Source of the DNA: Pseudoselenomonas ruminantium
Lineage (GTDB): Bacteria > Bacillota > Negativicutes > Selenomonadales > Selenomonadaceae
Assembly (NCBI RefSeq): GCF_900142515.1
Contig: NZ_FRBC01000009.1
Location: 34,296 to 98,295, forward strand
Direction of reading: 5' to 3'
Length of the DNA stretch: 64,000 nucleotides
The notes under the pieces were generated by a model. It did not search any database. It saw nothing but the letters and a program-made list of their open reading frames with translations, and was not told the origin of the DNA. Below, piece after piece: positions 33,959-43,406 of this stretch (position 1 is the first letter of the stretch; each line of letters opens with the position of its first letter). The position numbers were made by a program, and so were the translations under genes.

Positions 33959-35287
33959 TTGGACATTGTACCGATACTATTGCAGTTAGTACTGGTCGCG
34001 TTTTTGATTTTCATGAATGGTTTTTTTGTGGCAGCGGAGTTTGCCTGTGTGAAGATCCGCTCGTCACGGTTGGAAACGCTGATTGCGGAGGGCAGCCGGC
34101 GGGCGGTGTATGCCAAGCGGCTCACGGACCATCTGGATGCCTCCCTGTCGGTGACACAGCTGGGAATCACATTGGCCTCGCTGGGGCTTGGCTGGGTGGG
34201 GGAACCCGCTGTGGCCCAGCTCATCCTGCCGTTGACGCGTTTGGCGGGGATGGATGATATGGTGGGGCATACCCTGTCTCTGGTGGTGGCTTTTTCTATC
34301 ATCACGGCGGGGCATATTGTGCTGGGGGAACTTACGCCGAAGACCATGGCCATCCAGAATGTGGAAAAGATCATGTTGTCGGTGGCTCTGCCCATGCTGA
34401 TCTTCCATAAGATCATGTATCCGTTCGTCTGGGTGCTCAACCATGTGGCCAATTGGGTAACGGCGCATATGGGCTTTGAGGCGGCCAGCGAAAGCGAGTC
34501 GGCCCATACGGAAGAAGAAATCCGCCTGCTCATGGAAGAAAGCCATCGTCAGGGACTGATTGATGATACGGAAGCGGATTTTGTGGACAATGTCTTTGAC
34601 TTCACGGAACTCAACGTCCGGGAAATCATGACGCCGCGTACGGATATGGTGGTCATTTATCTGGAGGACAGCTGGCAGGAGAACATGGATGTGATTCTCT
34701 CTGAGCAGATGACGCGTTATCCCATTTGCAAGGAAGACAAGGATCATATCATCGGCTTCCTGCATGTGAAGGACCTGATGAAGACCATGGCCACCGGCAA
34801 GCGGCCTAACTTCCGCAAGCTGGCGCGCAAGGCCTTGGTGGTGCCCGAGAGCATGGACGTCAATGTGTTGCTGAAGACCATGCAGGGCAGCCATAGCCAG
34901 ATGGCTATCGTGGTGGATGAATATGGCGGCACGGCCGGCATGGTGACCATCGAAGACATCATGGAAGAGATTGTCGGTGATATTCAGGACGAGTTCGACG
35001 AGGAGCGGCCTACGGCAGAAGACAGGGGATATGATGTTTACTCCGTGGATGCCAAGATGCTGTTGGAAGAGCTCGAAGATATATTGGAAATCTCCATTGA
35101 GGATGAGGATGTGGACAGCGTAGGCGGCTGGCTTTATGACCAGATCGGTAGTGAGCCGAAGGTCGGCCAGATGGCTGCTGCTGCTGGCAATTTCTTTTAT
35201 GTGGAGGAAGTAGAAGGCGCACGGATTACCCGTGTGTTGATAAAATTAGCTCATGAACTCACAGAGGAGCATGAGGAAATCGTTTAG
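33959..35287 (+). CDS. CNNM/CorC-type CBS-domain transporter (hemolysin C family)
   Basis: The 442-residue protein starts at a TTG eight bases after AATGGAGGG. An N-terminal CNNM/DUF21 membrane domain (about 1-200) has FMNGFFVAAEFACVKIRSSR and LDASLSVTQLGITLASLGLG. Two CBS domains follow (IMTPRTDMVVIYLEDSW, PICKEDKDHIIGFLHVKDLM, AIVVDEYGGTAGMVTIEDIM), then a CorC_HlyC domain (about 355-440). Members are proposed to export magnesium or cobalt, or to regulate such transport. The binding-protein gene begins 24 bases later and could share the transcript. Confidence 0.9.
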   Translation: MDIVPILLQLVLVAFLIFMNGFFVAAEFACVKIRSSRLETLIAEGSRRAVYAKRLTDHLDASLSVTQLGITLASLGLGWVGEPAVAQLILPLTRLAGMDDMVGHTLSLVVAFSIITAGHIVLGELTPKTMAIQNVEKIMLSVALPMLIFHKIMYPFVWVLNHVANWVTAHMGFEAASESESAHTEEEIRLLMEESHRQGLIDDTEADFVDNVFDFTELNVREIMTPRTDMVVIYLEDSWQENMDVILSEQMTRYPICKEDKDHIIGFLHVKDLMKTMATGKRPNFRKLARKALVVPESMDVNVLLKTMQGSHSQMAIVVDEYGGTAGMVTIEDIMEEIVGDIQDEFDEERPTAEDRGYDVYSVDAKMLLEELEDILEISIEDEDVDSVGGWLYDQIGSEPKVGQMAAAAGNFFYVEEVEGARITRVLIKLAHELTEEHEEIV

Positions 35288-35311
35288 TTCTTTTGGGAAA
35301 AGGGAGTGGGG

Positions 35312-36244
35312 ATGTTGAAAATTTTTCGTACATTATTAGGAATGTTGCTGATTGCAGTCACCATGCTGGCCTTTACGGGCTGCGGTGGCGGCAGTACGGC
35401 CTCGGGCACGGTGTTTTACCTGAGTCATCAGGATGGCGACGGATTTACGGATATGATCCGCAAGTCCTTCGGCGACAAGGCCAAGGCAGCCGGTATCCCT
35501 GTGGAATACCGGGATGCCAAGGGCGATGTCAATATGCAGATCGACCAGATGAAGGAGGCCATCGCGGCCAAACCCAGCGCGATTGTGTTGCTGGCGGTGG
35601 ATGGCACGGCGTTGGTGCCCATGGTGGAAAAGGCCAATGAGGCCGGGATTCCCATCATCATCACCAATCGTGGCCTGAACGGCGGTAAATACCTGTCCTG
35701 TATGGTCGATGAAAAACAGGCGGGCATCATGCAGGGGGAATATATGGCCAAACACCTGCCGCCAAATGCCAAAGTGGTTTATCTCGAAGGCGAGAAGGGG
35801 TTTGAAGGCAGTGTGCTGCGCTGGCAGGGATTCAAGGAAGCCTGCCTGGACAAGCGTTCGGACGTGCAGCTCCTGGCCAGCACCTCAGCCAATTGGCGCA
35901 CTTCAGATGCCCTCAGGAACGTAGCGCTCTGGACAAAACTCTTCCCGCAGATTGACGGCGTGATCGCGGCCAATGACAGCATGGCTGTTGGTGCTGTGCA
36001 GGCACTCAAAGATGTAGGCCGTCTGGATGGCTGCCTGATATCCGGCGTTGATGCGGTGGATGAGGCCTTGAAACTCATCGATGCCGGTGAAATGAGCCAG
36101 ACCGTCCAGCAGGATGCGAATGCCTTGGCAGATGGCACCTTCAAGTTGGTGGATTCCTGCCTGAAGGGGAAAATCCCCACGGAAAACATCGTTGTGGAAT
36201 TCAAGTCCATTACCAAGGATAATATCGCGCAGTTCCGCAAATGA
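35312..36244 (+). CDS. Sugar-binding lipoprotein (RbsB-like)
   Basis: The 310-residue protein has a lipoprotein signal peptide ending at Cys24 (LAFTGC) and a periplasmic-binding-protein fold of type 1. It shows [87 protein letters not shown] and [13 protein letters not shown], all typical of ribose/galactose-type binders. No ABC permease or ATPase follows. Instead a chemoreceptor gene lies directly downstream, so the protein may mainly present a sugar to that receptor. ATG 35312 is chosen, and an in-frame GTG lies six bases before it. Confidence 0.85.
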   Translation: MLKIFRTLLGMLLIAVTMLAFTGCGGGSTASGTVFYLSHQDGDGFTDMIRKSFGDKAKAAGIPVEYRDAKGDVNMQIDQMKEAIAAKPSAIVLLAVDGTALVPMVEKANEAGIPIIITNRGLNGGKYLSCMVDEKQAGIMQGEYMAKHLPPNAKVVYLEGEKGFEGSVLRWQGFKEACLDKRSDVQLLASTSANWRTSDALRNVALWTKLFPQIDGVIAANDSMAVGAVQALKDVGRLDGCLISGVDAVDEALKLIDAGEMSQTVQQDANALADGTFKLVDSCLKGKIPTENIVVEFKSITKDNIAQFRK

Positions 36245-36261
36245 GGAAGGGGGATGCTGTC

Positions 36262-37968
36262 ATGGAGAATTTAAGCGTAAGAATCAAGATCCTGCTGCTG
36301 GCGGCAATTATGCTGGTCATCACCTGCGTAGTGGCGGCTGTGGGAATCTTTTCCAATCAGAAATCCAAGCAGGCTTTGGATGATATGTACAATTACAATC
36401 TTATGGCCACACAGTACCTCAATGATGCCAACAACCATCTACGCGGCATTGATGTGGATGTAGCCTATATGCTCCAACAGGATTTCTCGGCCGATAGCCG
36501 CAAGGTCATGCTGGCAGATATCAAGGGACGCCTGCAGTCCATCAAGGGGGATATCGATAAAGTCAAGGAAATCGACCGCAGCCCCCGGGCGCAGGAAATC
36601 ATTGCCAGCCTGGAGAAAAATCTCGCAACGGCAGAAAGCAAGGTCAAGGAATGTGAGACCTTAGGAAACACCAATGAAGACAAGGTGAAAACCTTTGAGA
36701 ACCTTTCCGCTACCAGCATCATCGCTAACGATATGGCGGTACTGACGCCCGACAATGTGTCGCAGGGCAAGGTGCTCTTCGATGAAAACAACGCCAACTA
36801 TGAGCTGACCATCAAGATTTTCCTGAGCATCATTTTAGTCGGTTTGTTGGTAGGGACGGCGGTGGCATTTTTCATTGCCCGTAATATCGCTTCGCCGCTG
36901 GCAACGTCCATTGAACATCTGAACGCCGTGGCTGACGGGGATCTGATGCAGGAAATCCCCCAAAACCTGTCTGCCCGTCAGGATGAGGTCGGGCTGGTCA
37001 TGCAGGCTCTGGCCAAGATGCAGAAATCGTTGCGTACCGTGCTCAGGAATGTCCATGATGAGGCGGAAAACAGCGCCAATATGGTGACGGAAGTGCAGGG
37101 GCTGGTGGATTCGCTCAATGAGAGCACACAGGATATGTCGGCTGTTACGGAGCAGATGGCTGCGGGGATGGAAGAAACGGCCGCCTCTACCGCCAGCCTG
37201 CAGAACCTGGCAGACCATCTGCGGGACAAGATCCATGCCACAGCCAAGGGAGCTGCTGACAGTGAGGGCTATACCGTAGAGATCGCCACACGGGCCAGCA
37301 GCCTGAAGACCAGCATGGAAGAATCCAGTCAGGAAGCCAAGCATATCTATAACGACACGAAAGTGTCCCTGGAAAAATCCATTGCGTCGGCCAAAGTGGT
37401 GGATAACATCAGCCAGCTCACGCAGGATATCAGCGAAATCGCCGCCCAGACAAACCTGCTGGCGCTGAATGCCGCGATTGAGGCAGCCCGGGCTGGTGAA
37501 TATGGCCGCGGGTTTGCGGTGGTAGCCGATGAAGTGCGCAAGCTGGCAGAACAATCCCATGATACGGCGGAAAAGATCAAAGAACTGACCGGGCAGGTAA
37601 CCGGCTCGGTGCAGGACCTGTCCGCCGGAGCCTTCGACCTCCTGAAATTCATGGATGAAAAGGTCGTGAAGGATTACGATCTGTTGAATGAAACCGCCAT
37701 CCACTATCAGGAGGATGCGGATTACGTCAATGATTTTGCCCAGAAGAGCAATGTATCTGCCCAGGAACTGATCCGTTCGGTGAATGTCATGAATCAATCC
37801 ATGGAAGAGATTGCCAAGGCCACCCATGAAGGGGCCGTGGGCAATACGACCGTAGCCGAGAAAGTCACGGTCGTCGCAGAAAAGGCCAATGAAATCCTGG
37901 AGAAGATGAACATTTCCATGGAAGGGGCTGAAAACCTCAAAAAGCAAGTGGCGAAATTCAAGGTTTGA
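36262..37968 (+). CDS. Methyl-accepting chemotaxis protein
   Basis: The 568-residue chemoreceptor has a membrane helix at about 9-29, a periplasmic four-helix-type sensor domain (about 30-185), a second membrane helix (about 186-207), HAMP (about 208-260) and a long coiled signalling domain. The hairpin tip is conserved: [20 protein letters not shown] followed by [20 protein letters not shown]. An ATG at 36241 overlaps the upstream stop, but 36262 has GAAGGGGG before it and begins the typical N-terminus. The gene follows a sugar-binding lipoprotein, suggesting sugar taxis. It implies that the cell is motile. Confidence 0.93.
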   Translation: MENLSVRIKILLLAAIMLVITCVVAAVGIFSNQKSKQALDDMYNYNLMATQYLNDANNHLRGIDVDVAYMLQQDFSADSRKVMLADIKGRLQSIKGDIDKVKEIDRSPRAQEIIASLEKNLATAESKVKECETLGNTNEDKVKTFENLSATSIIANDMAVLTPDNVSQGKVLFDENNANYELTIKIFLSIILVGLLVGTAVAFFIARNIASPLATSIEHLNAVADGDLMQEIPQNLSARQDEVGLVMQALAKMQKSLRTVLRNVHDEAENSANMVTEVQGLVDSLNESTQDMSAVTEQMAAGMEETAASTASLQNLADHLRDKIHATAKGAADSEGYTVEIATRASSLKTSMEESSQEAKHIYNDTKVSLEKSIASAKVVDNISQLTQDISEIAAQTNLLALNAAIEAARAGEYGRGFAVVADEVRKLAEQSHDTAEKIKELTGQVTGSVQDLSAGAFDLLKFMDEKVVKDYDLLNETAIHYQEDADYVNDFAQKSNVSAQELIRSVNVMNQSMEEIAKATHEGAVGNTTVAEKVTVVAEKANEILEKMNISMEGAENLKKQVAKFKV

Positions 37969-37980
37969 ATGTTTTCTCAG

Positions 37981-38020
37981 AACGACCAATCCGCGTAATG
38001 GCGGATTGGTCGTTTTTTTT
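37981..38020 (+). terminator. Terminator after the chemoreceptor gene
   Basis: AACGACCAATCCGC, a four-base loop, GCGGATTGGTCGTT and then more T. Perfect stem of 14 pairs. Confidence 0.93.
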
Positions 38021-38039
38021 AAAATTTGATATGAAACCG

Positions 38040-38068
38040 TTGCCATATTGGAGGAGATGTGTTATAGT
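38040..38068 (+). promoter_or_regulatory. Promoter of the ompM-type porin gene
   Basis: TTGCCA at 38040-38045, a 17-base spacer, TATAGT at 38063-38068. It lies about 115 bases before the start, so the message has a long leader. Confidence 0.65.
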
Positions 38069-38077
38069 ATTAATTGT

Positions 38078-38145
38078 TCAAAGGGGACATGGTTCCTTGA
38101 CATCGAGGAAACGTGGACACTCGCTGGAACCGGTTTCTTTTTGAA
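38078..38145 (+). promoter_or_regulatory. Structured 5' leader of the porin message
   Basis: GGTTCC (38091-38096) pairs with GGAACC (38126-38131). GAAAC (38108-38112) can instead pair with GTTTC (38133-38137). TTCAAA near 38078 can pair with TTTGAA near 38140. These are alternative folds in the untranslated leader of an abundant outer membrane protein, and a role in stability or control is inference. Confidence 0.4.
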
Positions 38146-38183
38146 TCAGGGGTTAATTTATATTGTTTTAGGGGGATTTATCA

Positions 38184-39482
38184 ATGAACAAGAAACTCGT
38201 TTCCGCTATGACTACGGCACTTGTTGTGGGTGCAGCAAGTACGACTTTTGCAGCTTCCAATCCGTTCAGCGATGTTCCGGCTGGCCATTGGGCTTATGAT
38301 GCTGTGAATGAACTGGTGGAAAAAGGTGTTCTGAATGGTTACGGTGACGGAACTTTCCGTGGGGATCGGAATATCACCCGTTACGAAATGGCTAAGGCTG
38401 TAGCTAAAGCCATGGCTCAGAATCCGACTGGCGAGGATAAGGTCATTGTCGACAAGCTGAGAGCTGAGTTTGCGGACGAACTCAACAATCTGGGCGTACG
38501 CGTCAGTGATTTGGAACGCAATGCCGATAAAGTGCAGTGGCATGGTACGGCTGAGTATACCTTCCAGCATTATATGACGGAAGGTGCCAATGACCATGAA
38601 AATGGCAAAGACAGCCGCAACAACCTGCTCATCCGTCTCGAACCAAATGCGGAAGTCAATGAACATTGGCATGTAAAGGCTCGTCTGGATGCCAATACGT
38701 TCCTGGATGATGACAGCGCTGCTGCTGCTGAAGACAATGGCAATGTGAACCTGAAGCGTGTTTTTGCAGAAGGCAATTATGGCGACTGGACGTTGAAATT
38801 CGGTAAGTTTGCTACCCCCGATGATGATACGATCGCGGATACCGCATACTCCGGTGCAGAAGTAGCTTACAAGCCGGCAGGGGATGGTATCAGTGCAGTA
38901 GTCGGCGCCGGCCGTCTGAACAGCCCGGCACTCCTGAACCGTGACGTCAACAATGTCGCAACTGCCAATGCTGCCAACTATCAGTACGTCGGTGCTGGCC
39001 TGCAGAAGAGCAAGTTCTGGGGTGCACTGCGTTGGCATCATCTGAACGGCAACCGCTTTGAAGGTGCAGGCTATGGCAAGTATGCCAAGAGCGCAACGAA
39101 AGAAGCTAACGTCATCCTGGCCAAGGGCGGCTACAAGTTCGACAATAACTGGGCAGTCAAAGGCTTCTATGCACAGAACCATGATGCGGACTATTTCAAC
39201 AAAGCCGGCAGTGCTGAAATCGACTACAAGGGCGCACAGGCTGAAAATGCCGGTTCCTGGGGGGCATGGGTGGCCTACCGTCACCTGGGCCGCAATGCCT
39301 TCATCTCCAGCCCGTGGGATGTAATCAACATCGACAACATGGGGGAAAAGGGCTTTGAAGTTGGCGGCAACTGCGCGGTATTCAAGAATACCATCCTCAC
39401 GCTCCGCTATGGTAAGGGCAAGGATCTCCAGACTTCCAAGAAGGTTCAGAACCTGTTTGCCCGTGTGAACTTCTTGTTCTAA
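38184..39482 (+). CDS. OmpM-type outer membrane porin with SLH domain
   Basis: The 432-residue protein has a signal peptide (about 1-23), an SLH domain (about 25-85, SNPFSDVPAGHWAYDAVNEL, GYGDGTFRGDRNITRYEMAK), a short coiled coil with DKLRAEFADELNNLGVRVSD, and a beta-barrel of about 330 residues ending in NFLF, a terminal Phe as in porins. In Negativicutes this layout is OmpM: the SLH domain binds polyaminated peptidoglycan and tethers the outer membrane, while the barrel forms a pore. The ribosome site is AGGGGGA. It is a single-gene unit with a strong terminator, consistent with high expression. Confidence 0.93.
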   Translation: MNKKLVSAMTTALVVGAASTTFAASNPFSDVPAGHWAYDAVNELVEKGVLNGYGDGTFRGDRNITRYEMAKAVAKAMAQNPTGEDKVIVDKLRAEFADELNNLGVRVSDLERNADKVQWHGTAEYTFQHYMTEGANDHENGKDSRNNLLIRLEPNAEVNEHWHVKARLDANTFLDDDSAAAAEDNGNVNLKRVFAEGNYGDWTLKFGKFATPDDDTIADTAYSGAEVAYKPAGDGISAVVGAGRLNSPALLNRDVNNVATANAANYQYVGAGLQKSKFWGALRWHHLNGNRFEGAGYGKYAKSATKEANVILAKGGYKFDNNWAVKGFYAQNHDADYFNKAGSAEIDYKGAQAENAGSWGAWVAYRHLGRNAFISSPWDVINIDNMGEKGFEVGGNCAVFKNTILTLRYGKGKDLQTSKKVQNLFARVNFLF

Positions 39483-39512
39483 AATTTGTTCGATCCATAA
39501 CACACAAATACA

Positions 39513-39557
39513 CGACCGCCCGCCATTTCGTAAGGAAATGGCGGGCGGTATTATTTT
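39513..39557. terminator. Strong terminator after the porin gene
   Basis: ACCGCCCGCCATTTC, a four-base loop, GAAATGGCGGGCGGT, then ATTATTTT. It lies between converging genes. Confidence 0.9.
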
Positions 39558-39571
39558 GCCTGGAGGGGGAT

Positions 39572-40684
39572 TCATATGTTCCAATCCAATATTCTGGCGA
39601 CTCTGTCCCTGAGGTACAGGGCTATTTTTTTTGCACCGGCAATCGTGGGATGGGTGTTGTCACCCTGATAATCTGTGGAGGACAAGAGCGGTCTGGGTTC
39701 GTTGAGCGGAATGTAGTATAGCTGCCTGTCTCCTGCTGAACGCAGCCGCCTGACCGTGCCCTTTATCCAGCGGCGGGCCGAGGGGGAAATGGTACTGGGG
39801 ACAGGCTCCGTGCAGATGATAGGGATGCCCGGATTATGGCTGCGTATGGTTTTCAGCAGGCGGGCGTACCCCGCGCAGAATTCATCATGGGTGGGGGGCG
39901 GCTGATTATAACTGAAATCATTGGTGCCTATGGCAACAATCACCGCATCTACAGGAAAATGGCTTTGCTCCCAGCGAAGGTTATCCGAAGCGGCCTGGCT
40001 GTAGCAGAATGTCCAGGGATAGCGGTCGCTGGTATGCACGCCATCATATGGCGGTTTTTCGCTGTAATTATGGACCACGCCTTCGCCAGACTTGGCCAGT
40101 ACGCTGAAATCAGCCTGGAGCATGCGCGCCAGCTGGGGGGCATAGGACATGGTGCCATCTTCCACTTCGTAGAAATTGTCTCCGGTATAGCGGCCGCTGT
40201 TCATGGCTCCGGCGGTGATGGAGTCCCCGACAAATTCCAGCCGGCGCTTTTGGGCAGGCTGGGGCGGGGCAAGTGCTGCGCCATCATCCAGTTCAAAGCC
40301 GGCGAATTCGCTGATGCCGGCTCGTCCCTCGGTAGAACGTATCAGCAGCACTTCGTGGATGCCAGCCGGCAGATCGTGCGCCAGCAGGGTATGCCCTGCT
40401 GGCTTTATGGTGGTCAGCGGCTGACCATCTATGCTGAAGCGCCAGTATATATTTTCACCGCTTAGCTCGGCGGCCAGGCTGGTGCCGCTGAAACGGGCTT
40501 TGATATAGGTAGCGCCATAGCCTGAACGGTATATGCCATCATGGCAGTCCCAGCGGCCAAAGTATTGGATTTCCGGTGCCATGGCGGTGAATTTCACCGA
40601 ACTGAATGCAGGTGTTGACAAGCTGCTCAGGAAGAACAGCAAAGCCAGAAACACCTTGCCGCCATATGGGGGTCTGTTCATCAT
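39572..40684 (-). CDS. Two-domain SGNH esterase (CE2-like acetyl esterase)
   Basis: The 370-residue protein has an N-terminal signal sequence (to about residue 28), a jelly-roll-like domain (about 35-140, FGRWDCHDGIYRSGYGATYI, KARFSGTSLAAEL) and a C-terminal SGNH hydrolase domain. The SGNH blocks are visible: LEFVGDSITAG with the Ser, IVAIGTNDFSYN with Gly/Asn, and GDNTHPTIAGAKK with Asp and His. This domain pair is that of CE2 carbohydrate esterases, which remove acetyl groups from polysaccharides. It follows the FtsA-like gene nine bases downstream, so it may share its transcript. Confidence 0.85.
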   Translation of the reverse strand: MMNRPPYGGKVFLALLFFLSSLSTPAFSSVKFTAMAPEIQYFGRWDCHDGIYRSGYGATYIKARFSGTSLAAELSGENIYWRFSIDGQPLTTIKPAGHTLLAHDLPAGIHEVLLIRSTEGRAGISEFAGFELDDGAALAPPQPAQKRRLEFVGDSITAGAMNSGRYTGDNFYEVEDGTMSYAPQLARMLQADFSVLAKSGEGVVHNYSEKPPYDGVHTSDRYPWTFCYSQAASDNLRWEQSHFPVDAVIVAIGTNDFSYNQPPPTHDEFCAGYARLLKTIRSHNPGIPIICTEPVPSTISPSARRWIKGTVRRLRSAGDRQLYYIPLNEPRPLLSSTDYQGDNTHPTIAGAKKIALYLRDRVARILDWNI

Positions 40685-40693
40685 AGCATCATC

Positions 40694-43285
40694 CTAGTCG
40701 CGGCGGATAAAATCGGCAATGGAGCGGCGGACGGGCTTTTCCGGAGCGGATGCGGCCTGGGTTTGGCCGATGGCTTCTGCCAGTCCGGGGATATGTTTGG
40801 CCGGTTCGGCGTGGCGCATGGGAGCAGCTCCTGCCGGGTCGAGGCCGGCAAAGGGGGAGCCTGTGCTCCGTACGGCAGTTGGTGCCGGCGTTATGGGAAC
40901 ATCGGCGGCAGAAGGCATTGGTGGCGTGGTCGTGCCGCCAGCTGCTGTCGTCGCGGACAGGGATGGCGTAATGGGCACATCACGGCTGGTGAGCCTTACC
41001 TCCAGCGTATCACCATTTTTTACCGGGTCGGTGAAGTCTACAGGCACACCGTTCACCAGGATGGTGAAATTCACCCGGCTGGTGGCGGCAGGCGGCTGGA
41101 AGTTCACAGCCAGCAAGGCATCGCTGACGGTGGTGGCGATGCGTTCAGAGGTATGGTAGGTGACCTCGCAGCCATCATCGATGATGGTACCGGGACTAGC
41201 CGTCCGGCCATTGACCATCAGTTCCACATTGGCGGAAGGAATGGCAAATTCTTTGTTCTCATAATAGATCATCACGCTGGTATCTGAGTTGCGGATATTC
41301 AGGATATCGCCCAGTTTTGGATCTTCGTCAGCGATATATTCCACATGGTCACCTTCGTGGATGGGCATGGAAATGCTGGCAGGCGCGTCGTTCAGGAGAA
41401 TCTCAGGCGTGCAGCTGTAAGTGGTTTCCCGCCCGTTCAGCATGTAATGGATCTTGCGTCCCGTAGGAGGATAGCCAGCGGCCAGGAGCGCTTCGCCCAG
41501 GCTCTTGAATTCCCGGCTTTCAATCACGTCACCGTCGGCCAACAGCTGCTCGGCATCGGCCTCTTTGCCGTTAACGGTGACTTTCTGACGGATGTGTTTT
41601 TCCCGGCCATTGATATAGATGGTGTATTCCTGGCCGGCGGTTACGAGGTCGCCCAGCCGTACGGTCGGTGTGGTGCCATTTTCACCGGGGATGACGGTTA
41701 TGCGGGACCCATCACGGATGACGGTATCGAGATCGGCTTCTTCATCGCCCAGCATGATCTTGGCGAAAGTGCCCAAGGTGCCGGGGAAGAATTTTTTCTC
41801 TGTGCCAATATTGACCATAAGTCCCAGACCCGGATGCCCATTGTATTTGCGCATATTGATACCGGCGTTCAGCAGGGCATCGGATACGGTGAGTTCCCGG
41901 AAGTTGAACAGGCTGTATTCCTCGTCGTTGACATAAACGGACAGGAAATGCAGGGTGTTCAGGGAGGCAATCTTTAAGATACCCAGCGGCGTGACCGCAT
42001 CGGGATAGTGCAGCTCTTCGGGAATGTCCACGATGCCGTTGACGGTATCGGGCTTGCGGACAGCCACGCGGTTTTCCGGCATGCCAAGGGCATCGGCCAC
42101 GAAATGCGCCAGTCCCGGCGTAAGCGACCCGCCACCTACCAGCATAACGGCCTGCGGCGTATCGCCATTGAGCTCGAAAATCTGCTTGGCAATGGCATTG
42201 GCCAGGTTTTCGATATTGGGCGCGACCGGGTCGAGGATGTCGGCGGCAGAAAGATTGTATTCCACGCCCAGGATATCGGTAAAGTGCACATCCTCGCCAA
42301 CAGAAGCCTGCCGTTTGATGCGCTCTGCGATATTGAAATCCAGCAGGAAACGCTGGCTGATGGCTTCGGTCACTTCATCACCGGCTAATGGCACCATGCC
42401 ATAGGCAATCACAGATCCGTTCTTGGTGATCGCCACGTCGGAGGTGCCTGCGCCGATATCCACAAGCACCAGATTCAGGTGGCGCATGGTCGGTGGAATC
42501 AGCACGTTGATGGCGGCAATCGGCTCCAGGGTCAGGGCGCGCATCTCCAGGTTCGTAGCATGCAGCGCCGATTGCATGGAGTCGATGACCTGCCGGGGCA
42601 GGAAGGTGGCGATGACCACGGCTTTTGCTTTTTTGCCCCGCTGGCCAATCAGCATCTTGAGCTGGATATCATCCAGCACATAACGGATGGTGCTATAGCC
42701 TACGCAGTAATAGCGGGTGGGATCGTCCACCGTGTGGCTTTCGGCCAGTGCGGCCTGAGCGGCCTGCACACCGGCAAAGTCGAGGTTGCGCTGCTGCTCG
42801 GCGGTGATCAGGCCGTTGACTTCCATTTCGGCTTCGGCAGTCATGGTGTAGAGGGCACGGCCTGCGGCAGCCACGGCGGCGGTCTTGATGGGGCCGGTCT
42901 TTTCAATCAGGGCGTTCTTGACTTTCTCTATCACGGCGGCTACCTGCGGAACGTCGTGGATCTGACCGTCCAGCATGGCCCGTGTTTTGTGTTCCAGGCG
43001 ATCGGTGGCGATGACATGGAGATTTTCATCATCGCCTTCTTCGGCGACAATGCCGATGACACTGCGCGTGCCGATGTCCAGGGCAAAAATCCGCTCATGC
43101 TCCTTGACAGCTTTGGGAGGCGGTGTTTTAATAACATTGATAGCCTCGACAATTTCTGGGCGCAGTTCCTCTACAGGCGGCTCCGGCGCAGTGGTTTTCC
43201 TGGCGGAGCGGGCTGTGGCCTTTGGGGGAGCCGCAACTTTTTCGGTGTTTTGTATATCAGTGGTGTTTTTCTTCATCGTTGGCAT
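40694..43285 (-). CDS. FtsA-like actin-fold protein with repeated beta-grasp-like C-terminal region
   Basis: The 863-residue protein has an Ala/Pro-rich start, an FtsA-type ATPase domain (about 60-440; FALDIGTRSVIGIV, LVDIGAGTSDVAI, GMVPLAGDEVTEAI, VMLVGGGSLTPGLA), and then about 370 residues of repeated small modules. Each module has a VNG or LNG start and a GD-type ending (VTVNGKEADAEQLLADGDVI, MLNGRETTY, VELMVNGRTASPGTIIDDGC, ILVNGVPVDFTDPVKNGDTL), as in ThiS-like beta-grasp folds. The tail is Pro/Ala-rich. Normal FtsA is near 420 residues and lacks these repeats. Its role is unknown. A GTG at 43300 is also in frame, but GAGGAG before 43285 supports the latter. Confidence 0.8.
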   Translation of the reverse strand: MPTMKKNTTDIQNTEKVAAPPKATARSARKTTAPEPPVEELRPEIVEAINVIKTPPPKAVKEHERIFALDIGTRSVIGIVAEEGDDENLHVIATDRLEHKTRAMLDGQIHDVPQVAAVIEKVKNALIEKTGPIKTAAVAAAGRALYTMTAEAEMEVNGLITAEQQRNLDFAGVQAAQAALAESHTVDDPTRYYCVGYSTIRYVLDDIQLKMLIGQRGKKAKAVVIATFLPRQVIDSMQSALHATNLEMRALTLEPIAAINVLIPPTMRHLNLVLVDIGAGTSDVAITKNGSVIAYGMVPLAGDEVTEAISQRFLLDFNIAERIKRQASVGEDVHFTDILGVEYNLSAADILDPVAPNIENLANAIAKQIFELNGDTPQAVMLVGGGSLTPGLAHFVADALGMPENRVAVRKPDTVNGIVDIPEELHYPDAVTPLGILKIASLNTLHFLSVYVNDEEYSLFNFRELTVSDALLNAGINMRKYNGHPGLGLMVNIGTEKKFFPGTLGTFAKIMLGDEEADLDTVIRDGSRITVIPGENGTTPTVRLGDLVTAGQEYTIYINGREKHIRQKVTVNGKEADAEQLLADGDVIESREFKSLGEALLAAGYPPTGRKIHYMLNGRETTYSCTPEILLNDAPASISMPIHEGDHVEYIADEDPKLGDILNIRNSDTSVMIYYENKEFAIPSANVELMVNGRTASPGTIIDDGCEVTYHTSERIATTVSDALLAVNFQPPAATSRVNFTILVNGVPVDFTDPVKNGDTLEVRLTSRDVPITPSLSATTAAGGTTTPPMPSAADVPITPAPTAVRSTGSPFAGLDPAGAAPMRHAEPAKHIPGLAEAIGQTQAASAPEKPVRRSIADFIRRD

Positions 43286-43406
43286 AAAAAAACTCCTCAC
43301 TTTGTAGATTTTTAAAGGTTATTTCTATATATTTCGCGAAATATACAGTATAATCCTGTTTTTGGCCGAAATTCTTACAACATGATACAGAAATGAGTGT
43401 GATACT

